Part shown: positions 17,092-26,766 of the stretch, one piece after another
Numbering within the stretch: position 1 is the stretch's first letter
Layout of the letters: each line of letters opens with the position of its first letter
Assembly: GCA_938084845.1 (NCBI GenBank)
Contig: CALKEB010000022.1
Span: 19,267-83,266 of the forward strand
Source of the DNA: an uncultured Polaribacter sp.
GTDB taxonomy: Bacteria > Bacteroidota > Bacteroidia > Flavobacteriales > Flavobacteriaceae
Length of the DNA stretch: 64,000 bases
Direction of reading: 5' to 3'
Made by a program: the position numbers and the translations under genes
Notes under the pieces: model-generated
Seen by the model: the letters and a program-made list of their open reading frames with translations, nothing else
What the model was told of the DNA's origin: nothing
Database searches by the model: none

Positions 17092-17571
17092 ATGGTAGGA
17101 ATTATAATGGGAAGTGATTCGGATCTTCCAATAATGCAAGAAGCAATAGACATTTTAGAAAGTTTTGATATTCAAATAGAGGTAGATATTGTTTCTGCAC
17201 ATAGAACACCAGAAAAGCTTTTTGATTATTCTAAAAACGCACACAAAAGAGGTATAAAAGCAATTATTGCTGGTGCTGGAGGTGCTGCTCACTTACCAGG
17301 AATGATTGCTAGCATGAGTCCTTTACCCGTAATTGGAGTTCCTGTAAAAAGTAGAAATTCTATTGACGGTTGGGATTCTATTTTATCTATTTTACAAATG
17401 CCTGGGGGTGTACCTGTTGCAACCGTAGCTTTAGACGGTGCAAAAAATGCAGGGATTTTAGCAGCTCAAATAATTGGGGCATCCGATAAATGTGTGTTAG
17501 ATAAAATTATAGCCTATAAAGAAGGGTTAAAACTTAAAGTTGAAAGAGCTTCTGAAAGCGTAAAAAAATAA
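17092..17571 (+). CDS. purE: N5-CAIR mutase
   Basis: 159 residues. Signature elements: GIIMGSDSDLPIMQEA at the N-terminus, SAHRTPEKLFDY (catalytic His) and GAGGAAHLPGMIAS. It is a class I PurE that rearranges N5-CAIR to CAIR, consistent with the adjacent purK. A terminator follows 20 bp after the stop codon. Confidence 0.97.
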   Translation: MVGIIMGSDSDLPIMQEAIDILESFDIQIEVDIVSAHRTPEKLFDYSKNAHKRGIKAIIAGAGGAAHLPGMIASMSPLPVIGVPVKSRNSIDGWDSILSILQMPGGVPVATVALDGAKNAGILAAQIIGASDKCVLDKIIAYKEGLKLKVERASESVKK

Positions 17572-17591
17572 AAGAATACAACTAATAATAG

Positions 17592-17627
17592 GCCCTTCAA
17601 GTATATTCGTATTTGAAGGGCTTTTAA
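17592..17627 (+). terminator. purE terminator
   Basis: Perfect 9-bp stem GCCCTTCAA (17592-17600) with TTGAAGGGC (17613-17621), 12-nt loop, then TTTTAAATT. Confidence 0.85.
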
Positions 17628-17638
17628 ATTATAATAAC

Positions 17639-19654
17639 ATGAATCCACTTTTACAAGATTATAATACAGCTCCGTTTACAAAAATAGCTTCAGAAGATTA
17701 TAAACCAGCTATTAAGAAAGGGATAGAAATTGCAAAAGCAGAAATTGATGCTATTGTAAATACTAAAGAAGCTCCAACTTTTAAAAACACTACCGAAGCT
17801 TTAGATTATACAGGAGAAAAGTTAAATAGAATTACTTCTATTTTCTTTAATTTAAATTCTGCTGAAACGAATGATGATATTCAAAGAATAGCACAAGAAG
17901 TTTCTCCTTGGTTAAGTGAATTTAGAAATGACATCACGTTAAATGAAGCACTCTTTGCACGAGTTAAATCAGTTTTTGATGATAGAAAAAACTTGAACTT
18001 AAATGCAGAACAAAAAATGCTATTAGAAAAGCAATACAAAGGTTTTGCTAGAAATGGCGCTAATTTAAATAATGAGAAAAAATCTCAGTTAAGAGAAATT
18101 GACACCAAACTTTCGAAATTATCTCTGAAATTTGGCGAAAATGTATTGGCAGAAACCAATGCTTTTGAAATGCATTTAAACAATGAAGATGATCTTGCTG
18201 GATTACCAGAATCTGTAAAAGAAGCTGCCCAACAATTGGCTAAAGAGCAAAATAAAGAAGGGTATATTTTTACATTACAATACCCAAGTTACATCCCGTT
18301 TTTAACCTATGCAGATAATAGAGAACTGCGTAAAAAAATGGCAATTGCTGCCGGAAAAAAAGCCTTTCAAAACAATAAATTTAATAATGAAAAAATTGTT
18401 TTAGAAATTGTAAAATTACGTCAAGAAAGAGCAAACTTATTAGGCTATAAAACACATGCCCATTTTGTTTTAGAAGAGAGAATGGCAGAAACGCCAGAAA
18501 AAGTAATAGAATTTTCGAATAACTTATTAGCCAAAGCAAAACCTGCTGCTAAAAAAGAATTCGAAAATTTAGAAAAATATGCGAAAAAATTAGATGGTAT
18601 TAATCAACTTCAAAAATGGGATGGTGCCTATTATTCAGAGAAGTTAAAGAAAGAATTATTCGATTTAGATCAAGAAATTTTAAAGCCATATTTTAAATTA
18701 GAAAACGTAATTGATGGTGTTTTTGAAATTGCAAACCGTTTGTATGATTTAAATTTCGAAGAAGTAGATACCATAGAAAAATATCATCCAGAGGTAAAAA
18801 CATATAAAGTTACAGATAATGATGGTAATTTTATTGCTGTTTTTTATGCAGATTATCATCCTAGAAAAGGAAAAAGAAATGGTGCTTGGATGACGAGCTA
18901 TAAATCTCAACAAATTAAAAATGGAATTAATGAGAGGCCACACGTTTCTATAGTTTGTAATTTCACCAAACCTACAGCAACAAAACCTTCTTTATTAACT
19001 TTTAATGAGGTTACAACCTTGTTTCATGAATTTGGTCATGCGTTGCATGGAATGTTAGCAAACACAACTTACAATAGTTTGTCTGGCACTTCTGTTTCTT
19101 GGGATTTTGTAGAGTTACCAAGTCAGGTTTTAGAAAATTGGTGTTATGAAAAAGAGGCTTTAGAATTGTTTGCAAAACACTACGAAACCGGTAAAGTTAT
19201 ACCTATGAAATATGTGGAAAAGATTAAAGAATCTGCTAGTTTTCATGATGGAATGCAAACATTACGTCAACTAAGTTTTGGACTTTTAGACATGAAATGG
19301 CATTCTGAAAATCCATCTGAAATTACCTCTATTAAAGATTTTGAAAAGGAAGCTTTTGCAGCAACTAGCTTGTATCCTGATGTTGCAGAAAACTGCATGA
19401 GTACTGCATTTTCTCATATTTTTCAAGGTGGATATTCTGCTGGTTATTATTCTTACAAATGGGCAGAAGTATTAGATGCAGATGCTTTTGAGTATTTCTT
19501 AGAAAAAGGTATTTTTAATAAAGAAGTAGCTACTAAATTTAAAGATACTGTGCTTTCTAAAGGAGGTACAGTAAAACCAATGGAATTGTATAAACGTTTT
19601 AGAGGACAAGAACCAAAGCCCGATGCTTTATTGAAAAGAGCAGGTTTGCTTTAA
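17639..19654 (+). CDS. M3 family metallopeptidase (peptidyl-dipeptidase Dcp / oligopeptidase A type)
   Basis: 671 residues, full length for the family, with no signal peptide, so cytoplasmic. The zinc site HEFGHALHG follows NEVTTLFHEFG at about residues 460-470. The downstream helix with SWDFVELPSQVLENW and the later GYSAGYYSYKWAEVLDADAF segment are diagnostic of M3 peptidases. It degrades short peptides; the exact specificity (dipeptide release or endo-cleavage) is uncertain. A single gene between the purE terminator and a convergent glycosyltransferase. Confidence 0.93.
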   Translation: MNPLLQDYNTAPFTKIASEDYKPAIKKGIEIAKAEIDAIVNTKEAPTFKNTTEALDYTGEKLNRITSIFFNLNSAETNDDIQRIAQEVSPWLSEFRNDITLNEALFARVKSVFDDRKNLNLNAEQKMLLEKQYKGFARNGANLNNEKKSQLREIDTKLSKLSLKFGENVLAETNAFEMHLNNEDDLAGLPESVKEAAQQLAKEQNKEGYIFTLQYPSYIPFLTYADNRELRKKMAIAAGKKAFQNNKFNNEKIVLEIVKLRQERANLLGYKTHAHFVLEERMAETPEKVIEFSNNLLAKAKPAAKKEFENLEKYAKKLDGINQLQKWDGAYYSEKLKKELFDLDQEILKPYFKLENVIDGVFEIANRLYDLNFEEVDTIEKYHPEVKTYKVTDNDGNFIAVFYADYHPRKGKRNGAWMTSYKSQQIKNGINERPHVSIVCNFTKPTATKPSLLTFNEVTTLFHEFGHALHGMLANTTYNSLSGTSVSWDFVELPSQVLENWCYEKEALELFAKHYETGKVIPMKYVEKIKESASFHDGMQTLRQLSFGLLDMKWHSENPSEITSIKDFEKEAFAATSLYPDVAENCMSTAFSHIFQGGYSAGYYSYKWAEVLDADAFEYFLEKGIFNKEVATKFKDTVLSKGGTVKPMELYKRFRGQEPKPDALLKRAGLL

Positions 19655-19777
19655 ATAAATAGATAATAACAATTAGTTTTATAAAACCGATTTTTAAATT
19701 TTTACTTTTAGTTTAGGAAAAATTTGCGGACCAGCTTCCTTTAGACTGTGTTCCTAATGTTAAACTAAGGTAGATTG

Positions 19778-21016
19778 CTATTTATTTTTAGCTTCAATCC
19801 ACTTGCTCATGTACTTTGTGGCTTGTAATGTTTGGTGTTGTAACAAGCTCCCTAAAAAATTCTGAGTCCTGTGTGTTTCTAAATGCTGTTGAATTGTTTT
19901 TATTTGTTTGATAAATGGTTGACTCAATGTTTCCCTATCGTAAATCTGATTAATAATTTCAGTTCCATTTTTTTGTGATGAACTCCACATTTTTTCGTCA
20001 GTGTAAAGAGTAATTGCTTTTAGAGCGAATTCTTTAAAATCATTTTTAACAAAACCATTCCAAGGCAAATTATCATGCATCCCTTCTGCTCCTATTTTTG
20101 TAGTGATACTTGGTGTACCACAAAGCATAGCTTCTGTTAACTTCCCTTTAATTCCTGCTCCAAAACGTAAAGGAGCCAATACAACTCTTGCATTTTCAAC
20201 AACTTTTTGAGCATTCTCTGCAAAACCTTTAATAATAAATCCTTCTTTTTTAGCATGTAAATCTTGAATTTGCTGATTTACGTAAGCTCCATAAATATGA
20301 ATTTCAGCCTCAGGTAGTGCTGTTCTTATTATTGGCCAAATTTCTTTTTTTAAGGTAACAACAGCATCTATATTTGGTTTATGAAAGAAATTACCAATAA
20401 AAACAAAATGTTTTCTTTCCTTAAAAGTCTTCCATTTTTCTTCATGATTTTTATCAATTCTATGATATAAAAATGGCAAGTGATATAGGATTTTATCATC
20501 AATTTTAAAGACTGACTCTAGTAAATCCATTTCATAAGTAGAAATAATTAAAGACAAATCACATCTTAAAATAGCCGCAATTTCTCTTTTTGTATAATCG
20601 GCTTTTAATAAAGTGTCGTTATTAAATTCTTCACCCTTTTTTAATTGTTGATGTCTTACTTTGCGTAAAAAATGTAAATCTTCGGTATCTAAAATTCGTA
20701 ATGCTTTTGGGCAATTTTCTGCAACTCTCCAACCAAATTGTTCTTCTATCATAAAGCGATCAAAAACTACAATTGAAGGCTGTAATTTTTTTATAAAATC
20801 ATCAAACGAAGAACTGTTGAGTTCAATATTTACCTCGTCAATATCAAATTGAGATAAGTCTATAGCATTCTCGTTTTTTTGAGAAGTTGCTGCAAAAACA
20901 AGCGTATAATTTTCTTTTAAAAACAACTCTATCAATTGCATCATTCTGCTGCCTGCAGCTGAGGAGTTTGGCTCTACCCAAACTGCACCTATGATTAAAA
21001 TTGTTTCTTTTGTCAA
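19778..21016 (-). CDS. GT4-like glycosyltransferase
   Basis: 412 residues. The N-terminus has a Rossmann-like start (ETILIIGAVWVEPNSSAAGSR). The C-terminal half is the GT-B nucleotide-sugar domain with KHFVFIGNFFHKPNIDAVV, ARVVLAPLRFGAGIKGKLTEAM and GTPSITTKIGAEGM, which resembles the conserved E-x7-E region of family 4 transferases. The protein looks soluble; donor and acceptor cannot be inferred. It follows the haem-binding protein gene with no gap (stop and start are adjacent), so the two are cotranscribed. Confidence 0.8.
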   Translation of the reverse strand: MTKETILIIGAVWVEPNSSAAGSRMMQLIELFLKENYTLVFAATSQKNENAIDLSQFDIDEVNIELNSSSFDDFIKKLQPSIVVFDRFMIEEQFGWRVAENCPKALRILDTEDLHFLRKVRHQQLKKGEEFNNDTLLKADYTKREIAAILRCDLSLIISTYEMDLLESVFKIDDKILYHLPFLYHRIDKNHEEKWKTFKERKHFVFIGNFFHKPNIDAVVTLKKEIWPIIRTALPEAEIHIYGAYVNQQIQDLHAKKEGFIIKGFAENAQKVVENARVVLAPLRFGAGIKGKLTEAMLCGTPSITTKIGAEGMHDNLPWNGFVKNDFKEFALKAITLYTDEKMWSSSQKNGTEIINQIYDRETLSQPFIKQIKTIQQHLETHRTQNFLGSLLQHQTLQATKYMSKWIEAKNK

Positions 21017-21490
21017 TTATTTTTCAATCATTTGTTGCTTGTAATCTGCTTGTACTTTTTTACCCCAGGTAACAACAGCTGCAATTTGATCTTTAGTAAG
21101 GTTTGCTTCTGGATGAGTCCACGTGTAGGATTTTAAAGGCATTTCGTGCTCTTCTACCTCTTCATACAGCTCGTCCATTTTATGTTCTTTTCTTTTTAAT
21201 GAATAAGTGTCCCATTCCGAAAAATTCAAGTGCTTTTTTCCATCTTTAATGTGCGCATTTAACCAATAATTAACTGGTGTAATTGCGTTGTACCAAGGAT
21301 AGTCGGTTTTAGATGAATGACAATCAAAACAAGTGGTTTTTAGAATTTGATGTACCTCTTTAGGTGGATTTGTTTCAGCAATAAAAGCATCAACTGATGC
21401 TAAATCACCATCGTTTTTTTTAGGTCCAAAAAATTGAGAAAGTATCAATAATAAAAGGAAAGTAAGGCCTATTTTTTGCTGTATTTTCAT
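21017..21490 (-). CDS. haem-binding domain protein (Haem_bd family)
   Basis: 157 residues. An N-terminal hydrophobic signal or anchor (IGLTFLLLLILSQFF) precedes a domain with one c-type haem motif CFDCH, followed by SSKTDYPWYNAITPVNYWL, characteristic of the Bacteroidota haem-binding domain family. It is probably periplasmic and attached to the inner membrane. Role unknown, perhaps electron transfer. It directly precedes the glycosyltransferase gene. Confidence 0.85.
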   Translation of the reverse strand: MKIQQKIGLTFLLLLILSQFFGPKKNDGDLASVDAFIAETNPPKEVHQILKTTCFDCHSSKTDYPWYNAITPVNYWLNAHIKDGKKHLNFSEWDTYSLKRKEHKMDELYEEVEEHEMPLKSYTWTHPEANLTKDQIAAVVTWGKKVQADYKQQMIEK

Positions 21491-21559
21491 TGTATGGAAC
21501 TTTAAATTTCTAGAATTGTAAATCTACAAATTTTGAATAGTATTCTCTAAAAATATATG

Positions 21560-21567
21560 TATTTTTG
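21560..21567 (+). promoter_or_regulatory. -7 box TATTTTTG of lpdA
   Basis: TAnnTTTG match 24 nt before the lpdA start codon. A TTG at 21533-21535 gives a slightly long 24-nt spacer. Confidence 0.4.
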
Positions 21568-21591
21568 TTTTAAATTATCATTAAAATTATC

Positions 21592-22992
21592 ATGAAATAC
21601 GACATTATAGTGATTGGTTCTGGACCTGGAGGATACATTTCTGCAATTAGATCTTCTCAATTAGGTAAAAAGGTAGCAATCATAGAAAAATATAGCACAT
21701 TAGGAGGAACTTGTTTAAACGTAGGTTGTATTCCTTCTAAAGCTTTATTAGATTCCTCGCATCATTTTTATGATGCAGTGCACCATTTTGAAGAGCATGG
21801 AATTTCAGTTGAAAAGCCAAGCTTCGATTTTTCTAAAATGGTAGCACGTAAAGCTAAAGTCGTAGAAACAACTACAGGTGGTATTACCTATTTAATGGAT
21901 AAAAACAATATTGATATTTATGAAGGTCTTGGTTCTTTTGAAGATGCTACTCATGTAAAAGTCTCTAAAAATGATGGTTCTTCAGAAATCATAGAAGGCA
22001 CAAATATTATCATAGCTACTGGTTCAAAACCATCGAGTTTGCCTTTCATCAATATTGATAAAGATAGAATTATTACCTCTACAGAAGCCTTAAAATTGAA
22101 AGAAGTGCCAAAACATCTTTTAGTTATTGGTGGTGGAGTTATTGGTTTAGAGTTAGGTTCTGTTTACAAACGTTTGGGTGCAGAGGTTACTGTAATTGAA
22201 TATATGGACAAAATTGTTCCTGGTATGGATGCAGATGTGTCTAAAGAATTACAAAAAGTGTTTAAAAAACAAGGTATTAAATTCGCTACTAGCCATAAAG
22301 TAAACGCTGTTGAAAGAAACGGGGACCATATTGTTGTAAAAGCAACTGATAAAAAAGATAGAGAGATTGAATTTTCTGGAGATTATTGTCTGGTTTCTGT
22401 GGGTAGAAAAGCCTACACAGAAGGCTTAAGTTTAGAAAAAGTTGGTGTTGAAGTAAACGAACGTGGGCAGGTTAATGTTAACGACCATTTACAAACCAAT
22501 ATTAAAAATGTTTATGCCATTGGTGATGTTGTTAAAGGCGCCATGTTAGCTCATAAAGCAGAAGAAGAAGGTGTCGTAGTCGCAGAATTTTTAGCGGGTG
22601 AAAAACCACATATTAATTATAATTTAATACCAGGTATTGTATACACATGGCCAGAAGCTGCTGCTGTAGGTAAAACAGAACAAGAGTTAAAAGAGGCTAA
22701 AATTGAGTATAAAGCTGGTAAATTTTCTATGAGAGCTTTAGGAAGATCTAGAGCTAGTGGAGATCTTGATGGATTTGTAAAAGTATTAGCAGATAAAAAG
22801 ACAGATGAAATACTAGGTGTTCATATGGTAGGTGCTAGAGTAGCCGACTTAATTATGGAGGCTGCAGTAGCTATGGAGTATAGAGCCTCTGCTGAAGATT
22901 TGGCAAGAATTTGTCATGGTCATCCAACCTACTCTGAAGCAGTAAAAGAAGCAGCAAAAGCTGCTTGGGACGGAAAAGCTTTAAATGCATAA
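21592..22992 (+). CDS. lpdA: dihydrolipoyl dehydrogenase
   Basis: 466 residues. FAD-binding IIVIGSGPGGYISAI at the N-terminus; redox disulfide in GGTCLNVGCIPSK (C41, C46); NAD-binding LLVIGGGVIGLELGSV; and the C-terminal active-site HGHPTYSEAVKEA with the His-Glu pair. It is the E3 component shared by pyruvate and 2-oxoglutarate dehydrogenase and glycine cleavage complexes. Single gene with its own promoter and terminator. Confidence 0.97.
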   Translation: MKYDIIVIGSGPGGYISAIRSSQLGKKVAIIEKYSTLGGTCLNVGCIPSKALLDSSHHFYDAVHHFEEHGISVEKPSFDFSKMVARKAKVVETTTGGITYLMDKNNIDIYEGLGSFEDATHVKVSKNDGSSEIIEGTNIIIATGSKPSSLPFINIDKDRIITSTEALKLKEVPKHLLVIGGGVIGLELGSVYKRLGAEVTVIEYMDKIVPGMDADVSKELQKVFKKQGIKFATSHKVNAVERNGDHIVVKATDKKDREIEFSGDYCLVSVGRKAYTEGLSLEKVGVEVNERGQVNVNDHLQTNIKNVYAIGDVVKGAMLAHKAEEEGVVVAEFLAGEKPHINYNLIPGIVYTWPEAAAVGKTEQELKEAKIEYKAGKFSMRALGRSRASGDLDGFVKVLADKKTDEILGVHMVGARVADLIMEAAVAMEYRASAEDLARICHGHPTYSEAVKEAAKAAWDGKALNA

Positions 22993-23015
22993 TTAAAAAT
23001 ACTATTATTTAATTT

Positions 23016-23052
23016 GACCTGACACGTTTCTAGAATCTGTCAGGTCTTTTTG
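23016..23052 (+). terminator. lpdA terminator
   Basis: Perfect 9-bp stem GACCTGACA (23016-23024) with TGTCAGGTC (23038-23046), 13-nt loop, then a T run. Confidence 0.88.
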
Positions 23053-23060
23053 TTTAAAAA

Positions 23061-24371
23061 ATGCAAAGAACTATCAAAACATTATCTATTGAAAATAACC
23101 CTAATTGCAAGGAAAACTTGTTAATTTGGGCGCAACAATTTGATACTGCTATATGGCTAGATTCTAATAATTACAAACAACAATATACAAGTTTTCAAGC
23201 AGCACTTGCCGTAGATGAATTTACAGCAATAAAAACTGACTTTACAAATGCATTCGATAAATTAAAAGAATACCAAAGCGTTACAAAAGACTATATTTTT
23301 GGATATCTTTCTTATGATCTAAAAAATGATGTAGAACAACTATCTTCCTCTAATTTTGACGGGTTAAGATTTGCTGATTTGTATTTTTTTCAGCCTCAAA
23401 AACTTATTTTTATTAAAAATAAAACTATTGAATTTCATTACCTCCCTCTTGTAGATGATGAAATTGAAAAAGATTTTAATGCTATCATACACAATGTAAA
23501 CTCAAGTAAAAGCAACAATTTAGCGTTAGAAAATAGCTTAGACATTAAAGCGAGAATCTCTAAAAAAGAATATCTACAAAAAATAAATAAAATGCTTGAT
23601 CATATCAAAAGAGGGGATATTTATGAAGCCAACTTTTGTCAAGAATTTTATGTAGAAAACACAGAAATAGATCCATTAACTATTTATAATAATCTAAACG
23701 CTATTTCTGAACCCCCTTTTGCTGTTTTCTTAAAAATAGAGCACCAATACCTTCTATCTGCTTCGCCAGAAAGGTATTTAAGAAAACAAGGAGGTAAAAT
23801 TATTTCTCAACCTATTAAAGGAACTGCAAAGCGATTGCCTAATACAAATGAAGATCTAAAAAGTGCTTTACGATTAGAAAGAGATATTAAAGAGCAATCA
23901 GAAAATGTGATGATCGTAGATTTGGTTAGAAATGACTTGTCTAAATCTGCAAAAAAAGGAAGTGTTCGTGTAGAAGAGCTTTGTAAAATTTATTCATTTA
24001 AACAGGTGCATCAAATGATTTCTACTGTAGTTTCAGACATTAAAGAAGAAACACACGCAATAACTGTTTTAAAAGATACTTTTCCAATGGGAAGTATGAC
24101 TGGGGCACCAAAAGTTTCTGCAATGAATATTATTGAAAGTTTAGAGGAAACAAAACGCGGTTTATACTCTGGAGCCGTTGGGTATTTTACACCTAATGGA
24201 GATTTTGATTTTAATGTAGTTATACGAAGTATTCTTTATAATCAAAAGCAACACTATACTTCCTATTCTGTTGGTAGTGCAATTACTTCGAAGTCAATAC
24301 CAGAAAATGAATATCAAGAATGTTTATTAAAAGCAGCAGCCATGCGATATGTCTTATCAAACGCTAAGTAA
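23061..24371 (+). CDS. pabB: aminodeoxychorismate synthase component I
   Basis: 436 residues of the chorismate-utilising family: [29 protein letters not shown] and [12 protein letters not shown] are all present. The motif reads QPIKGTAKR. The lysine in PIKGT is the nucleophile typical of PabB, where anthranilate synthase has alanine, so p-aminobenzoate (folate) synthesis is favoured over tryptophan. No pabA or pabC is adjacent. It heads a compact run with the next gene only 2 bp away. Confidence 0.92.
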   Translation: MQRTIKTLSIENNPNCKENLLIWAQQFDTAIWLDSNNYKQQYTSFQAALAVDEFTAIKTDFTNAFDKLKEYQSVTKDYIFGYLSYDLKNDVEQLSSSNFDGLRFADLYFFQPQKLIFIKNKTIEFHYLPLVDDEIEKDFNAIIHNVNSSKSNNLALENSLDIKARISKKEYLQKINKMLDHIKRGDIYEANFCQEFYVENTEIDPLTIYNNLNAISEPPFAVFLKIEHQYLLSASPERYLRKQGGKIISQPIKGTAKRLPNTNEDLKSALRLERDIKEQSENVMIVDLVRNDLSKSAKKGSVRVEELCKIYSFKQVHQMISTVVSDIKEETHAITVLKDTFPMGSMTGAPKVSAMNIIESLEETKRGLYSGAVGYFTPNGDFDFNVVIRSILYNQKQHYTSYSVGSAITSKSIPENEYQECLLKAAAMRYVLSNAK

Positions 24372-24373
24372 TT

Positions 24374-24628
24374 ATGATCGAAGAAAAAGATGCAAAGTTC
24401 AGAAAAATAGCAGATACCATTAAAGAAAACCTTAATGAAATTAATATGTTTGGTGGTTTTTTAAAATTATATCCTGATGAGTGGAAACAACTAAAAATTA
24501 ATTTTAGTAAATTTAATAGAAGTAAACAATTTGGGAAAACAATACCATTACCTAAACCTGAACAAAGTCTTAAAAAAGAGATTAGAATCTGGCTAAAAAA
24601 ACAAAGAAATGACAAGAACAGCGTTTAA
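24374..24628 (+). CDS. small conserved-looking protein of unknown function
   Basis: 84 residues, starting 2 bp after pabB and overlapping the hydrolase gene by 20 bp, which supports a real, translationally coupled gene on this strand. The protein is basic with predicted helices at both ends and an FGGFLKLYPDEWKQLK stretch. No known domain is recognised and there is no signal peptide or cysteine. An opposite-strand ORF of similar size is treated as a shadow. Confidence 0.6.
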   Translation: MIEEKDAKFRKIADTIKENLNEINMFGGFLKLYPDEWKQLKINFSKFNRSKQFGKTIPLPKPEQSLKKEIRIWLKKQRNDKNSV

Positions 24629-25430
24629 CTTTACCCTTCACAACACTAATTTTTATGGACAATACTGGCAAGGTAAAGAGACAAAAGCAGTTATTGTATT
24701 AGTTCATGGTTTAGGAGAACACTCTGGACGTTATCAACATGTAGCAAAAGAATTGACAAATCATAACTTTTCAGTTGTTGCTTTTGATCATTTTGGTCAC
24801 GGAAAAACAAGTGGTAAAAGGGGGCATAATCCAAACTTTGAAGCTGTTTTAAGTAGTGTTGAGAAAGGAATCGATATTGCAAACCGCATCTTTCCTGAAA
24901 AACCGATTTTTCTTTACGGCCATTCTATGGGAGGGAATGCAATTATTAATTATGTATTAAGAAAAAAACATAAACTAAAAGGGGCAATAGCAACAAGCCC
25001 GTTTCTAAAATTAGGGTTTCAACCTCCAGTGATAAAATTAGCTTTTGGTAAATTAATGCAGCACATTATTCCATCGATAACATTAAAAAATAAACTAGAG
25101 GTAAGTGCTATTTCTAGAGATCATCAAGAGATTAAAAAATATCTAGAAGACCCTTTAATTCATTCTAAGGTTAGTCCAAATTACTCGATTAAATTTATGA
25201 AAACAGGAAAGTGGGCTATAGAAAATGCAACACAATTAAATATTCCAATGTTATTGCTTCATGGAACAGAGGATGGTGTTATTGATTATAAGGGCACAGA
25301 AGCTTTTGCGAAAAAAAGTAAAAATGCTAAACTTAAATTGTATAAAGGAGGGTATCATGAATTGCATAATGACCTTTGTAAAAAGGAAATGTTACAAGAT
25401 GTTTTAGACTGGTTACATCATCAACTTTAA
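24609..25430 (+). CDS. alpha/beta hydrolase (monoacylglycerol lipase-like)
   Basis: 273 residues. Oxyanion-hole VHGLGEHSGRY, nucleophile elbow GHSMGGN (catalytic Ser at about 105), then HGTEDGVIDY (Asp) and GGYHELHND (His). The HGLGEHSGRY start is typical of monoglyceride lipase/lysophospholipase family members (Hydrolase_4). No signal peptide, so cytoplasmic. It overlaps the small upstream gene and is followed by tilS 22 bp later. Confidence 0.9.
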   Translation: MTRTAFNFTLHNTNFYGQYWQGKETKAVIVLVHGLGEHSGRYQHVAKELTNHNFSVVAFDHFGHGKTSGKRGHNPNFEAVLSSVEKGIDIANRIFPEKPIFLYGHSMGGNAIINYVLRKKHKLKGAIATSPFLKLGFQPPVIKLAFGKLMQHIIPSITLKNKLEVSAISRDHQEIKKYLEDPLIHSKVSPNYSIKFMKTGKWAIENATQLNIPMLLLHGTEDGVIDYKGTEAFAKKSKNAKLKLYKGGYHELHNDLCKKEMLQDVLDWLHHQL

Positions 25431-25452
25431 AAGTTGTATTTTTAAAAGTAGA

Positions 25453-26766
25453 ATGCAAAAAAAATTTAAAGAACATATCAATACTCATTTTCCTTTTTTA
25501 AAGGATAAAAATTTATTGGTTGCTGTTTCAGGTGGCTTGGATTCTATTGTTTTGGCTCATTTATTAAACTCAATTAAAATTGCAACAATTTCTCTTGCAC
25601 ATTGCAATTTTAAGCTTAGAGGTAAAGACAGTGATTTGGATGAAGAATTTGTAAAAACCTTTGCAGAAAAAAATAGAAATTTAATTTTTACAACATCTTT
25701 TGAAACATCTAAAGAAGCGGTAAAACAAAAAACCTCTACTCAAATTGTAGCAAGAACCTTACGATACCAATGGTTTCAAAAATTATTAACAAGCAATAAT
25801 TTAGATTATATTTTAACAGCCCACCATGCAGATGATAATTTAGAGACGTTTCTAATCAACTTAACAAGAGGGTCAGGCTTAGAGGGATTTACTGGTATAC
25901 CAGCAATTAATGGCAATATTATAAGAACACTTTTACCTTTTAGTAGAACAGAGATTTTGAATTTTGCAGAGACGCATAAGATTAATTGGAGAGAAGATAC
26001 TAGTAATGCATCTACCAAATATGTACGAAATAAAATTAGGCACAAAATAATTCCTGTTCTAAAAGAAATTAATCCTAGCGTATTAACAACCTTTGCAAAT
26101 TCTATAAATCATTTAAAAGAAGTTGAAGAAATTGTACATGATAAAATAGCTGATATTGCTAAAGCATCTGTTTCTAAAGAAAATGAAAATTTAAAAATAG
26201 ACATCCAAAAAATTAAAGAATTGGCGAATTCAAAAGCCTATTTATATCAATTGCTAAAAGAGTATCATTTTACACAATGGCATGATGTTTATGATTTACT
26301 AAATGCACAATCAGGTAAACAGGTGTTCTCTAAAACTCATCGTTTATTAAAAGACAGAAAGTATTTATTACTTTCTAAAATAGAAAATAAACCAACTACA
26401 GAAACCATTGCAATAAAAGCAAAACAAACAGTTATTACACAGCCCTTAAATTTAAGTTTTCAGGAAGTTAAAGAAATAAGAGCACACGATAAACAAACGA
26501 TTTACGTTGATAAAGATTTGTTAAAATACCCTCTTTTTTTAAGAAAAAAACAAATTGGAGACTATATTTATCCCCTAGGGTTACAAGGAAAAAAGAAGCT
26601 AAGCAAGTATTTTAAGGATAAAAAGTTTTCGCTTATTGATAAAGAAAATACATGGTTGCTTTGCAATGCAGATAATGCTATTATATGGGCCATTGGTCAT
26701 CGACAAGATCGAAGATTCATGGTAAAAACATCAACGAAGAGTTATTTAAAAATCACCAAATTATAA
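25453..26766 (+). CDS. tilS: tRNA(Ile)-lysidine synthase
   Basis: 437 residues. P-loop VAVSGGLDSIVLAHLL near the N-terminus, then LTAHHADDNLETFLINLTRGSG, typical of TilS, and a C-terminal substrate-binding domain with RKKQIGDYIYPLGLQGKKKL. It converts C34 of the AUA-decoding tRNA-Ile to lysidine; essential in nearly all bacteria. Its stop codon overlaps the dsbD start by one base (TAATG). Confidence 0.96.
   Translation: MQKKFKEHINTHFPFLKDKNLLVAVSGGLDSIVLAHLLNSIKIATISLAHCNFKLRGKDSDLDEEFVKTFAEKNRNLIFTTSFETSKEAVKQKTSTQIVARTLRYQWFQKLLTSNNLDYILTAHHADDNLETFLINLTRGSGLEGFTGIPAINGNIIRTLLPFSRTEILNFAETHKINWREDTSNASTKYVRNKIRHKIIPVLKEINPSVLTTFANSINHLKEVEEIVHDKIADIAKASVSKENENLKIDIQKIKELANSKAYLYQLLKEYHFTQWHDVYDLLNAQSGKQVFSKTHRLLKDRKYLLLSKIENKPTTETIAIKAKQTVITQPLNLSFQEVKEIRAHDKQTIYVDKDLLKYPLFLRKKQIGDYIYPLGLQGKKKLSKYFKDKKFSLIDKENTWLLCNADNAIIWAIGHRQDRRFMVKTSTKSYLKITKL

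Noticed and set aside
24364..24615. 83-codon minus-strand ORF opposite the small gene after pabB
   Set aside because: The plus-strand ORF fits the operon with 2-bp spacing and coupling; the minus-strand one has no promoter or context.
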